From Sternotherus odoratus (lineage: Eukaryota; Chordata; Testudines; Kinosternidae): DNA of 64,000 bases. This document shows positions 45,620 to 56,156 of the stretch, one piece after another. The stretch is from contig JAVMKO010000001.1 of assembly GCA_032164245.1 (NCBI GenBank), positions 19,753,603 to 19,817,602 on the forward strand. Reading direction: 5' to 3'. Both the position numbers and the translations under genes were made by a program. A model generated the notes under the pieces. The model was given only the letters and a program-made list of their open reading frames with translations. It did no database searches and was not told the origin of the DNA. Position 1 is the stretch's first letter; each line of letters begins with the position of its first letter.

Positions 45620-45953
45620 AGGGTTGCCAACTTTCTAATTGCACAAAACTAAACTCCTGCCCTGCCCCCTGCCCCGCCCCTGCCGTTGCCCTGAGGGCTC
45701 TGCCTGGGGGTGTGAGCTCTGGGGTGGGGCTGGGGATGAGGGGTTTGGTGTGTAGGAGGGAGCTTAGGGCTGGGGCATAGGGTTGGGGTTGAGGGGGGAG
45801 GGGGCTCCGGGAGGAAGATTGGTTGCAGGAGGGGACTGCAGGCTGGGGCAGACGGTTGGTGTGCGGGGTTCTGGTGGGGCTTACCTTGGCTCTCAGGAAG
45901 TGGCTGCCAGGTTGAAAACTGGCTGGTCGAAAACCAGACTCCTGGCAACCCTA
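45620..45953. mobile_element. TIR element with hAT-like 8-bp duplication
   Basis: Inverted ends AGGGTTGCCA / TGGCAACCCT. Flanks GCTTTGAT (45612-45619) and GCTTTCAT (45955-45962) match at 7 of 8; the end is uncertain by one base. 45655-45880 is GC-rich: CCTGCCCCGCCCC on the left and GGGGTTGAGGGGGGAGGGGG on the right, with strong G-runs. Frames on both strands (for example minus 45649-45972) come from this. Confidence 0.8.
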
Positions 45954-46248
45954 GGCTTTCATGATTTACCAAGCCGAGGATTTGGGCCTATGGTCTATTT
46001 ATTATACAAACAAAACAGCAGGAGACAACTGCCTAGTTTTCACATTTTTCAGTTCAGATATTACTAGAAAAGCGTTAGGCACTACAAAGAAACGGGTTAA
46101 CTCTGAGGAAGAAGAGATTTTTCAGTTTGCTTCCAAATGTGGTTAGTAGCATCCAGATAGTTGGACCAGCTCGAATGTCTATAAAAATAAGAAAAATAGC
46201 AGCGATCCTGGGACCATTATTTTTGGGTTAGTAGAAACCCAGAAAAGA

Positions 46249-46357
46249 GGGGGCTGGTCCTGCAAAGTGCAGAGCATTGTTTACCATGTCCTGAGTGCCC
46301 TCAGCTGCCATTAACTTTAATGGGAATTGAGAGCACCGAGCACCTTGCAGGACTGGC
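46249..46357. repeat. Ancient near-palindromic repeat
   Basis: GGTCCTGCAAAGTGC at the left is mirrored by GCACCTTGCAGGACTGG at the right, and GTGCCCTCAGCTGCC by GGGAATTGAGAGCACC, around the centre CATTAACTTTAATG. This is a foldback structure of the family whose core is CCATTGACTTCAATGG. Confidence 0.6.
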
Positions 46358-48969
46358 AGGACATGAATTAATCAAGATCGCCTTTAAATCATTTGGCAGA
46401 GAAAAGCGGAGCAATATGAGATGTGTTAGAGCACCTTTCTCTCTGTGGAAATGTGATGCCTATAGGCCTTATGGATTCTTTATGGATAGCTAAGTAACCT
46501 TCCTGGTGATAAAGAAGGGAAAAGCTTTCATTCAAATCATTTTTACACTATTCATATTTTTTTGATGAGTGACATACATTATTTAGTTAAATTGCTACTT
46601 TAGTCCTTTTTATGGATACTAATTAACGTCGTTTCCAAGGAGTGTTGAAAAAGCAATATCTATCCTGCTGTTCAGCACTACCCGTGTGAAGTGCAGCCTG
46701 GGAGGATGAGAGGAAATACTAGTTGCACGCTTTTTGGAACAAAAGCTGCAGCTGTTGCATCTGGAGCTATTACTGTAGCAGAAATCTACAGCAGGGTGAC
46801 TGGATGAATTACTTATGGAAAAAGCCTTGCTATGGAGATCACGTGTCTAGATACCACAGTGATTAGTGTGCTATAAATACCTGGAGAGATGTTGGAGTTC
46901 TCTAGTGGCTAAGGGAGGAAATCTGTCCACATAGCCACAGACTGGAGGCAGGATGGTTCTCACCAACAGGCAATGTCTGTGGATCTCCTTCCCAGGAGAT
47001 ATCAGACTGACCTCCAAGCCTGACTGTATTTGGCAACAGGACACATCTTTTGAATGGAACAACATAAGTAAACCCAACCACACACCTTGATCATGTACAT
47101 TCAATCCTATAGTCCAGATAAACTGAGGAAGAAACCACCATTTGTCCAAGAATCTCATGCTGCTTTTATTTTGTTTGTCATATAAGCGTATGCTTAGCAT
47201 TAATCATGCGAATACCCCCCTTCACCTCAGAGGGAATACTCATGTGCTTAAATTTGATACCTTTATCATTTTTTTTTTTTGCAGGATCTGGGCCATAGAT
47301 CTGAAGGAGATTACTTCAGCATGTACCAGTTCTTTCAATCCTTGCTGGGTAGTTGTGTGCAGGGAGCCCCTTTCTGAAACAGTCCCTGTGACTTTAAGGG
47401 TGGTGTTCATCCCCTTCCCGGGGTCCCTGAATTCTGACCCCCAGCTCTGGAGAGTCAGAACTGCAGCTGGGCAGGTGCAGGCATGGCACTCTGCACCTGG
47501 GGGTGAGCGGCGCGAGGGAGGTTGCCCTACCATGCAGAGGAATAATCACTGAGAGATTTTTGGATTGTGTTTTTTATGGGCACAGAGATCGTAAATTCTT
47601 TTATACAAGTAAGAGGAGTCATGTAAAAGCTGAGATTAAACTGGAGATAGCGTGGCCAAAATTCCATATGCCTGACAGAGATAAATTATACCACTTAGCA
47701 TAGCAGGTGCTCGTTGAAGCAATATTTCAAGGCAACACAGAGCATTAGGAAGTTCAGTATATTAATGAAACTGAGTAGAAGCTGAAGCTATCAAAATGAA
47801 TAACCTAGTGTAAAAAGAAACATATTTTAAACAAAAGAGGAGATAGGGTTTTTATGTGCACATTTCTTACCTTCCTCCACATCCAGGAGAGAAGCAGCTT
47901 TATGAATGATCAGCGGAACAGTCTGATGTTAGATACCTTGCCCACCCCTACAATTCATATGAATTTGATAATCGTATTCACCTCTGTGAGTGGATGTCTT
48001 GAGAGGAGAATGACAGAGTGTACAGAAGAAAGCCCTTGCTGAGCCTAGCTCCATTCTAACATTGCATCTGTCCTCTTTCTCCCACCCAGCATCAATAACA
48101 GGAGGAAGCTGTTATTGCTGTTTTCACCCACAGCCCAAATTTGTTTGGGGACACTTGAGCTCATGGGCCCTTTGGCAGAAGTCTGCCTGGTGTTGTGAGA
48201 GGGATAACACTCGCTGAGAGTAGGCTAGCTGGCTTCTGGCATCTGAGGCTTTGTCCACAGTGAAGAATTTTGACATTGCAACGCACCATATATTCACATG
48301 CACAATCGCTACCAATAGATTTTCACACCATGATTGGGATTTCACTGGCTCTGACCAAGACCAGTCAATATATCATCCACTACTGTCACCTTTGCAGTGA
48401 CAGTGTCAGCGGGGATCATGGGCATAGCAGTGAATCCTCCTAGGGCAACCACATGATGCTCCTGTCAACCTTTCAGTGATACCTTTGCCCCAGAACAGCA
48501 GAGGTAGCAACTGACTGATTTCACCACCACCAGCCTGAGAGCTCAGGTTTGGCAGCAGCTAACTTGTTTCAGATCTGACTCTTTCACCTATGAGTGGCAC
48601 TTCTCAATCCTGGAGCAATAAAGATAGACACAGAAGTAGACGGGCAAATACAACTGTTAAAAGAAACACCATTAGCTTTTCTTGCCCCATGAGGATCCAC
48701 CCGGAAGAGTCAAAGGACAGAAATCAAAGGTTAGTTAGGGGGCACATGGATGATGTCACACACACGCATGCATAGCCCCTCCAGTGCCCCCCCATGTATG
48801 TATGGTGCTGAGGGTTGTCGAAGCAGCCCAGCTGCTACCTCAGCAACATCTCCCACACTCCTGAGATGTGAAAACAGAACCCAGCTAAAGGACATTAGTT
48901 ACCATATATACAGCAAGGCCAGTAAGCCCAGGAAAATCATTTACCTCCCCTAAATGGGGGAGTAGAGGG
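46358..48969. other. No recognisable feature
   Basis: Frames such as 46871-47200 (-), 47142-47552 (+) and 48590-48953 (+) lack recognisable domains. The T-run at 47267-47280 is simple sequence. I could not find exon-like open stretches with convincing splice context. Confidence 0.4.
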
Positions 48970-49973
48970 GTGATGGATCCCACCATCAGCCTGGACCAAT
49001 CCACACAAGTGGTCCATTTCCTAGACACAACTGTGCTAATAAATGATGGGCACATACACACCACCCTATACCGGAAACCTACTGACCGCTACACTTACCT
49101 ACATGCCTCCAGCTTCCACCCAGAACACACCACTCGATCCATTGTCTACAGCCAAGCTCTAAGATACAACAGCATTTGCTCCAATCCCTCAGACAGAGAC
49201 AAACACCTACAAGATCTCTACCAAGCATTTTTAAAACTACAATACCCACCTGGGGAAGTGAAAAAAACAGATTGACAGAGCAAGAAGAGTACCCAGAAGC
49301 CACCTACTACAGGACAGGCCCAACAAAGACAAAAACAGAACACCATTAGCTGTCACCTTAGCCCCCAACTTAAGCCTCTCCAATGCATCATCAAAGACCT
49401 ACAACCTATTCTGAAAGATGATCCCTCACTCTCACAAATCTTGGGAGACAGACCAGTCCTCGCTTACAGACAGCCCCCAACCTGAAACAAATACTCACCA
49501 GCAACCACACACCACACAACAAAAAGACTAACCCAGGTACCTATCCTTGTAACAAAGCCCGATGCCAACTCTGTCCTCATATCCATTCAACTGACACCAT
49601 CATAGGACCTAATCACATCATCCACACCATCAGAGGCTCATTCACCTGCACATCGACCAATGTGATATATGCCATCATGTGCCAGCAATGCCCCTCTGCT
49701 ATGTACATTGGCCAAACCGGCCAGCCTGTATGCAAAAGAATAAATGGACAGAAATCTGACATCAGGAATCATAACATTCAAAAACCAGTAGGAGAACACT
49801 TCAATTTTCCTGGCCATTCCATTAAAGATTTGATGGTTTCAGTTTTGAAACAGAAGATCTTCCAAAACAGACTCCAACGAGAAACTGAGAAACTGGAATT
49901 AATTTTCAAATTGGACACAATAAACCAAGGGCTTAACAGAACTTGCGAATGGTTCTCTCATTACACTAATTGA
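48970..49973 (+). pseudogene. Penelope RT thumb and GIY-YIG endonuclease (broken)
   Basis: 48970-49275 encodes the end of a Penelope reverse transcriptase: VHFLDTTVLINDGHI, TTLYRKPTDRYTYLHASSFH and SIVYSQALRYNSIC. Frame changes and stops occupy 49277-49540. From about 49550 a frame carries a Cys pair motif CNKARCQLC. 49662-49973 then gives the GIY-YIG nuclease: VIYAIMCQQC, AMYIGQTGQP, then the Arg/His segment, VGEHFNFPGH and the C-terminal FQNRLQRETEKLELI. In intact elements RT copies the RNA and the GIY-YIG nuclease nicks the target. This copy lacks the RT core and is broken. Confidence 0.85.
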
Positions 49974-50166
49974 TTGCATTTCCCTTGTTAATTTACCTTT
50001 AATAGGTGTTAAATCCTGCCTGACAGATATCCATTTCAAAAGGTATTTTTTTCTCCTACTGATAATGGCCCATCTAAATGTAACAGCCTCTTTGAACTGG
50101 TATGCTAATCTACAACTTTTTTTTCTTTCTATGTGTATAAATGTATCTTACTTCTGTTCTATGCAT

Positions 50167-50203
50167 CTGATGAAGTGAGCTATAGCCCACGAAAGCTTAT
50201 GCT
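50167..50203 (+). ncRNA. Hammerhead ribozyme-like motif in Penelope 3' end
   Basis: CTGATGA (50167-50173), a stem GTGAGC-TATA-GCCCAC with one A/C mismatch, GAAA (50191-50194), and a very short GC-TTAT-GC stem followed by T then G. This is the order of a minimal hammerhead. The residue after the final U should not be G for cleavage, so this copy is probably inactive. Penelope-like elements are known carriers of hammerheads. Confidence 0.6.
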
Positions 50204-50250
50204 GAAATAAACTTGTTAGTCTCTAAGGTGCTACACAGTCTTCCTCGTTT

Positions 50251-51882
50251 TATGTATAAGAAAGAAGGGAAGTCTAAGTTCAGCTGCTAAAGGGAAAAAC
50301 ATCACCTGAAAATAAGACTATCCACAAAATTTATATTAAAGGAATTAGAGAACTAGAACCAGAAAAGAATGAAATCAGGCTTCTTAACTCCTCATGGACT
50401 TCCAGAGTTCACTGCGTTTTTATGAAAGCTCTGGGTAGCAGAGCAGTCACTTGCTACTGGTGAGGTAGATTTGGAAACATAGTATCCAGCAGGAATTGTC
50501 CTTCTGTGCCATACCTGAAAAGAGAGTTAACTTCTTCAGGGGGCTGGAAAGTCCCTGTATATTGGGATCAGAACCTGATAGACTGAAATTAAAAATACAG
50601 ACTTTATGTTCCAGTTTAAAAATAAAAATAAATTGGCTAGAAGGGACCAGTGACAACTAAAACTCCTTCACTGGTGAGTTTCTCAAAAATAAACAGTTTT
50701 TGAGTAAGTGTTATTGGTAAGTTTTTTACAATTTCCATGTTCTTACCAATTGTCATCTATGTCTAAGGAGATTTTCCCATTACAGACAAAGAAAGCAGTT
50801 CTCGGACATTTTTAGACTTTAAGGTACATTAACTTCAAGTTGACATGAATATTTTTTCCATAAAAGCTTTTAAATGTCTCTCCACCATTTTTACCTGTAG
50901 TGAAATCCTTCTCCTTATCTTTAATCTAACCCAGCAGTTACTCCCTGGGACTCATCCATAGTTAATAGGTTTGAATTATATCTGCTTTCTCCCCTTTCTG
51001 TTACTGGCAGATCAGATCTGTTTGGTTAATTTCAGAATAGAATCTGTTAGGTGTTCTCTTGAGTATTGATTTGCTTTTTAAGGGCCTATTTAGGATAAAA
51101 GCACATATGTAAATGTTTTCCTGAATAGGAATATTTTCCTAAATTGGGGATTTAGACATGTTACTTTTGTACATAATGCAAGGTCTCTATTAAATTCTCT
51201 CTAGGTCAAGAATTTTTCTTCCATGTTGGAAGATTTTGTTCACCTTCTCTTCAGCTGCTCTCCCAGCTCTCCAATCAGTAGCAAAGTGCAGGTGGTTTAG
51301 CATAACTAGCTAGGAACAGGAACAGCCTTCTAAATAAATAATGAGCGAGATCCTCATCTGGTGTAAATTGACCTCAGTTGGTAGATGAAGTAAATGTTCA
51401 ATTCAGTAGCCCTTAGTGGAATGGCTTGAAAAATGGGTGAAAGCATTCAGTTATTTTTAATTTTTTCATCAGTAATTTGAACATTTCAAAGTTTTTCAAA
51501 CTACTTAATTACTCCGGCAGTACTCCCATTGAAATGTATGTGTCCATTTACTTGTTAAGCCCCTAAGCAGTATTGGGTCAGGATTTACACCCATGCTTGT
51601 ATTGAAGCTAATTACCGGGTAAGGTAATCACCAAAGAAAAAAGTCTGCTATGTGCATTGGACCTATTTGAGGAATGGTGCTTCTCTTTTTCTCCTGATGT
51701 GGTTCTTTTTCCAGAAATGTGTCATGTTTAAATATATTTGTTCATGATAATGCGCCATGTACTTTACTAAGGAAGGGTGAAGACACAGAAGATGCTTAAC
51801 GTGCCCACCAATCAGATAAGCACATCCATGTATTGTGCTCATACCTATCAAATGTTCGTCATGTTACTTCCAGATTTACCAT
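50251..51882. other. No recognisable feature
   Basis: AT-rich sequence; only weak CTCCCATTGAAATG-type remnants (51524). No genes recognised. Confidence 0.45.
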
Positions 51883-52437
51883 GGGTGAAAGTAAGCCAGT
51901 ACGCACCTGTACGGCATAGCGGCAAGAGTTGGTGTGCCGTACCGGACCGACTTTCCCTGGTGGCAATTTAAAGGGCCTGGGGCTCCCAGCAGCGGAGCCC
52001 CATTGCTGGAGTACTGGGGTAGCAGCAGCAGCCGGGATCCCTGGGGCTCCAGCAGCAATTTAAAGGGCCCAGGGCTCCGCTGAGGTAGCGGCAGCTGCCA
52101 CTACTGCCTCGGGCCCTTTAGATTGCCACCCGAGCCCCGCTGATGAAGCCCCAGGGGTTGTAGTGGCAGCCGGGAGGCCCCGGGGCTCCTTTGGCAATTT
52201 GGGGGAGGGCTAGCTCAGTGGTTTGAGCATTGGCCTCCTAAACCCAGGGTTGTGAGTTCAATCCTTGAGGGGGCCATTTAGAGATATGGGGCAAAAATGG
52301 GATTGATCCTGCTTTGAGCCGGGGGTTGGACTAGATCATCTCCTGAGGTCCCTTCCAACTCTGAGATTCTATGATTTAAGGGCCTGGGCTCTGCTGCTAT
52401 AGCCTCTATGTAGCTGTTGCTGCCAAGCTTAAATGGG
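51883..52437. repeat. GC-rich turtle repeat, split by a SINE
   Basis: Left end GGGTGAAAGTAAGCCAGTAC, then CGTACCGGACCGACTTTCCC. After that come repeated modules GGCAATTTAAAGGGCC..GGGGCTCC.AGCAGC (at 51963, 52048 and 52190, and after the SINE at 52374). The module GGCAATTT..AAGGGCCTGG is cut by the SINE at 52201. The right terminus was not found. Confidence 0.55.
52201..52375 (+). mobile_element. tRNA-derived SINE with CR1-type tail (turtle Cry-like)
   Basis: The head has an A box TAGCTCAGTGG (52211-52221) and a B box GAGTTCAATCC (52254-52264) with intervening tRNA-like GCATTGGCCTCCTAAACCC. The tail TTGGACTAGATCATCTCC..GGTCCCTTCCAACTC..ATTCTATGAT is the CR1 3' end, which lets CR1 machinery mobilise the SINE. 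This combination is characteristic of cryptodire turtles. It is well preserved and so relatively young. Confidence 0.9.
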
Positions 52438-54639
52438 GAACTGTTTGCCCTTCTGTCCAATCAGGGAGCACAGTCACTTACTGAGGGTTTATTGGGCCCA
52501 GCCAAATTCATAGGGTTGTGAAGTGATCATACCCAGAGCTAGTTGAGTTATTGACCATAGCGGCCTGTATGCTCCCTTTTATTAACACGAACAGAGGGGA
52601 GCCGAAGCTGATGGAATCAATTTGGGGATGTGGGAGACCACTTGGTTTCAAGCTCCCAACTCTTCTCTGAGCTCATCAATACTGACATTCCATCTGACCT
52701 GAATCCCTGGAGTTGTGGTCCTCTAATTTGGGAGACAGTATGACAAGGCAAGGAGTGTTTCTAAAGGAGAGTCTGTTCTTGTCAGCCTGCTCCCCTTGGA
52801 TCTGCATGGTTACACTGGCTAAGGGAAGGATGGAGCAGGAGGAAGCAGAGGGGCTGGCATGCTACAGAACTGCAGCTTTATTTAATCCTATGTGATTCCC
52901 TAAGGGAATATTTCAGGAAAATCTCCCCAGGTGAACATAGTCCCTCTGCTCACCTTCCTGCTGAATTTATAGCACCAGGGTAGGTGTGCAATGTCCTATG
53001 CAACCTACAGTTAAGGCTTTCTCATTGCTGAGCACTGAACTGGTATCACCTGCTTGCAAAAGCACCAAGGAGACGAGTGAAAAAAGGCTGGCATACCATA
53101 TTGAGCTAGATACACTGGAGCAAACCCCAAATTCACATATTCTCTTCTCATTGTTATAAGTATGATAATTGTGTTAATAATAGAACTTTTCATTCCTAGG
53201 TACTTCATTAGCTGCATACATTTACCGACAGTGAAATGCAGCCATCGCTGGGATGAAAGGCACAGTACATTGCACAGCAATGGGGAGAACTTTGTGGCCA
53301 AGAACACTGGAACAAATTCTTCTTCAAAAAATTCCCCTGGATCTTTAATTTCCATGCAGAACAAATAGGTCCTTAGTTTTCAAGCTCCCATCTGAAAGAG
53401 CCTTCTTCCACCACTTCAAGCTCCCATACACTAAATTCTCTGGGGTCACTTTACCTCTTGTCCTTTCCTGTAGTATAGTGGTGGTAGGACTGGCCTGGAA
53501 GAAACTTTTCTGTGGACATCTTCCTCAGCGTAACCCCTCTGCTGTTGTGCTTTTATCTCTGTCCCTACTCAGAAATTTCCCAGTTTCAATACCACTAAAT
53601 CTAGATTTGCCTTATGTTACCAGAGTTTGACTGCCACTGTATTTAGTATCAACAGCTACGATGCTATTGTAAATAATAGATTTACAGTTCTATTTTTTAA
53701 GATGAGCTCAATTCTCAGTTTATATAAATTGCCTTCAGTAGAGCTACATTGATTTATATCATTCTGGCCCTATATATTTAAGGTATATTAATTACTTGCA
53801 GTTCTGTTTGATATCCTGGCCTCCATGACTTACAGCCTGATGGAGGCTGTGGCACTTATACTCTTATAACATTGAAGAATCAAAATATTATTCTTAATTT
53901 CTGGATTGTTTTATTCTATGTTTTGTCTAGTTATGCTTTCCATGCTTGATTGATGAAGTGTAAAACCTCCCTTCAGCTTGTGCAAGGAGATGTGAATTTA
54001 CTTCTAATTCTTGCTGCAGTGAAGAATATTATATTTGAATGAAACACCAGGTACAGAACATAAGCATAGATAGCTCAGTATGAGACTATACTTCTTTTTC
54101 TGATTCCTAGCCTTTCATTCTTGGCTCTACCTTGCTCTGATGTAATATTTTGTCACATGAGAATGTTCGATATGACATCCATAATGAAAACCAGAGCACT
54201 TTATCACAACTTGTGTAACTACTATAATTTTTATATTGCATATGAAATTTAATAATAAAGTAGGGTTGGGTATCCCTGACCAACATGGCAGTTCTTAGCA
54301 TCTACATAAATCAAAACTCTATTTCCAAAAGCTAGATATCTTTAATTTTATGGCTCACAAGAGTGAAAACATTCTTTATTTTCCAAAGGCTGCCTCAATA
54401 TGTAAAGTTAATTTTTTATTTTTTTTTCAGACAAAAATGTTTTGAATCTAAATGTAGAATTATGCGTGGTTCATTAAGTGTTGATTACATGTGTAAAAAC
54501 AGCTGTACTCTTTATACATCTATGCTTATTAAAGTTAGGCTCTGTGTGTTTCATCACATTTGTTCCAAATCATTTTCTTTTGTATTATACAGCAGTTCTG
54601 ACACATCCAAAATTCTGATAAAAATGATTCAAAACATTC
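52438..54639. other. No recognisable feature
   Basis: 53190-53400 (TAGGTACTTCATTAGCTGC..GCAATGGGGAGAAC..CCTGGATCTTTAATTTCC) resembles an old unnamed amniote repeat. The 117-codon minus-strand frame 53011-53364 crosses it without a domain. Nothing else recognised. Confidence 0.4.
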
Positions 54640-54718
54640 TGAAACTTATCCAAAGACCATTGGGGTCAATGGAAAGACTCCCATTCACTTCAGTGGGCTT
54701 TGGATCCGGCCCTTTATG
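54640..54718. repeat. Ancient near-palindromic repeat
   Basis: CAAAGACCATTGGGGTCAATGG is mirrored by CACTTCAGTGGGCTTTGG around AAAGACTCCCATT. A foldback remnant of the CCATTGACTTCAATGG family. Confidence 0.55.
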
Positions 54719-54852
54719 AATCTGTCAGCAGTAATTTCACACATCATTTAAATATCTTTGTAGTGTATGAGGGGAATTACAGCATCATCATAACTTAGTG
54801 ATGGAAAACTCCTATTATAAGATCTTATCCATCTCCCAGATCATCTAGTCCA

Positions 54853-54960
54853 GTGTTCCTCAGCTTTTTGGGGTTGGTGACCCCTTATTCAAAATCAAAA
54901 TTTTCATCACCCCCTGACATTTACTGTAATGTATGAATGATAATGATAAGCCTATACAAT
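54853..54960. repeat. Truncated hAT-type left end
   Basis: CAGTGTTCCTCAGCTTTTTGG followed by TTGGTGACCCCTT is the left terminus of the CAGTGGTTCTCA family. Its right end was not found; the next hAT element starts at 54983. Confidence 0.5.
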
Positions 54961-54982
54961 TTATTTGCGTGTGTGTTCTGAG

Positions 54983-55238
54983 CAGGGCCGGTCAAGCACT
55001 AGACCTCCTAGGTGGTTGCCTAGGGCAGCACCGGTTTTTGAGAGCAGCGTTTCGGTGGTATTTCAGCAGCAGCTCTCACGGCCACTGTGCACTTCCAGCT
55101 GTGTCCGCCAAAATGCCGCAGAACCTGTTGGGTGCCATGCGAGCAGCCGCCGAAATGTGCCAAAGCAGACGGGTGCCATGCAAGCTGCTGCTAACATGCC
55201 GCCGCCGCCTGGGGGCAAAAAAGCTTACACCAGCCCTG
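54983..55238. mobile_element. Non-autonomous hAT element, 256 bp
   Basis: Starts CAGGGCCGGTCAAGCAC and ends TACACCAGCCCTG. Flanks GTTCTGAG (54975-54982) and GTTCTGAA (55239-55246) match at 7 of 8. The interior has GTTTCGGTGGTATTTCAGC and CCGCCGAAATGTGCC inverted motifs, related in style to 24970. Frames of about 110 codons here are spurious. Confidence 0.85.
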
Positions 55239-55299
55239 GTTCTGAAAGGTTAATAGAGAATTCTGCTGTGGGAGTGAGATTTTCTTTGCTTTACATTGT

Positions 55300-55980
55300 G
55301 TAAGTGGAGTCTGGATGAGCTCTCCCCTGTCATCTGGTGGTGAACTGTGGAAGAGGATTTCAGAAGCTGATCTTGTTTGCATGGACACACCCACCCTGCC
55401 TAGGGGCTCAGCATGATGGGACTGCTTGGCCAAATGATCACTTGTGGCTGGTATGAGATCCCCAGTCTCCTTGCTATCGGGGCAAGAGTAATAAAAGGGT
55501 TGCCATCCTTGTTGTGTGAACTAAGGGCAGCAGAACTGTACCAGGCATACATGAATGGGGGGACTCACCCTCAGCTGAACAGCACTCGCCAGGCAGGGGA
55601 CTTGGGTTCCAAAGTCCAATGAGTGGAGAGAGGGTGGGGACAGGTACTTGTACCTGGTGGTGTGGAGCCTCAATTGAGAGTCTTGTTACGTGCTGCAGAA
55701 CTGAAATCATCTAATATTAGACCTACTTTGGGACAGTGTCTCTACTGCAAGAGACTGTTCAGTGTGCACCAGGAGTGAGGCTCCCCCACTAACAGCTGAA
55801 ATGACTGAGAGTTGTGTTCCTGTGGGGGGACGGGGACCTGAAGATATCTTGGCAAGTGGGCAGCTGGCAGAGAGGTGTGGCAAGCAGCCAGTGGCTCTGC
55901 AGCCCTGCTGCCCAGAGCATTGCACTGGTGGTGCAGTGGGCTGAGGCTGTGGGGGTCGGGGACTAGCCTCCTGGACCAAG
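55300..55980. other. Unclassified repeat, possibly LTR-element derived
   Basis: GGAGTCTGGATGAGCTCTCC..GGGGCTCAGCATGATGGGAC..TGCCATCCTTGTTGTGTGAAC..GGGACTTGGGTTCC is a GC-moderate block that I recall recurring in turtle genomes. I cannot assign it. Overlapping frames on both strands have no domain. Confidence 0.35.
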
Positions 55981-55984
55981 ATCT

Positions 55985-56156
55985 CAGGGGCTGCGCAGAA
56001 GGGTTCCACAAGCCAGATGTGGCCAATGGCGATCCAGGCCAATGGCAAACCGCAGCAGTGGGAGCTGCAATTGGCTGAAGCTGCAGACGCTGCAGGTAAA
56101 CTAATGTCCCAGCCTGCCAGTGGATTTTCCTGATGGGCTGTGTGCCAAAGGGTGCC
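55985..56156. repeat. hAT element right part (CAGGGGTCGGCAACC family)
   Basis: GATCCAGGCCAATGG..GTGGGAGCTGCAATTGGC..CTGCAGGTAAACTAATG..GCTGTGTGCCAAAGGGTGCC is the right half of the family whose left terminus is seen at 43845. It is truncated on the left. Confidence 0.5.

Larger units (their letters stand above)
48970..50250 (+). mobile_element. Penelope-like retroelement, 5'-truncated
   Basis: Contains the end of the RT domain, a linker, a GIY-YIG endonuclease region, an AT-rich 3' untranslated part and the standard Penelope tail (TTGTTAGTCTCTAAGGTGCT, 50212-50231). The 5' part of RT is missing, so the copy is truncated at about 48970. No target duplication was resolved. It is the only copy in the window with much coding sequence. 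Confidence 0.85.

Noticed and set aside
46871..47552. Frames of 109-136 codons on both strands considered as an exon pair
   Set aside because: Overlapping on opposite strands, no motif, and a T-run inside; coding evidence absent.
53011..53364. 117-codon minus-strand frame considered as a host exon
   Set aside because: No recognisable domain, no splice context, and it overlaps a repeat-like block at 53190-53400.
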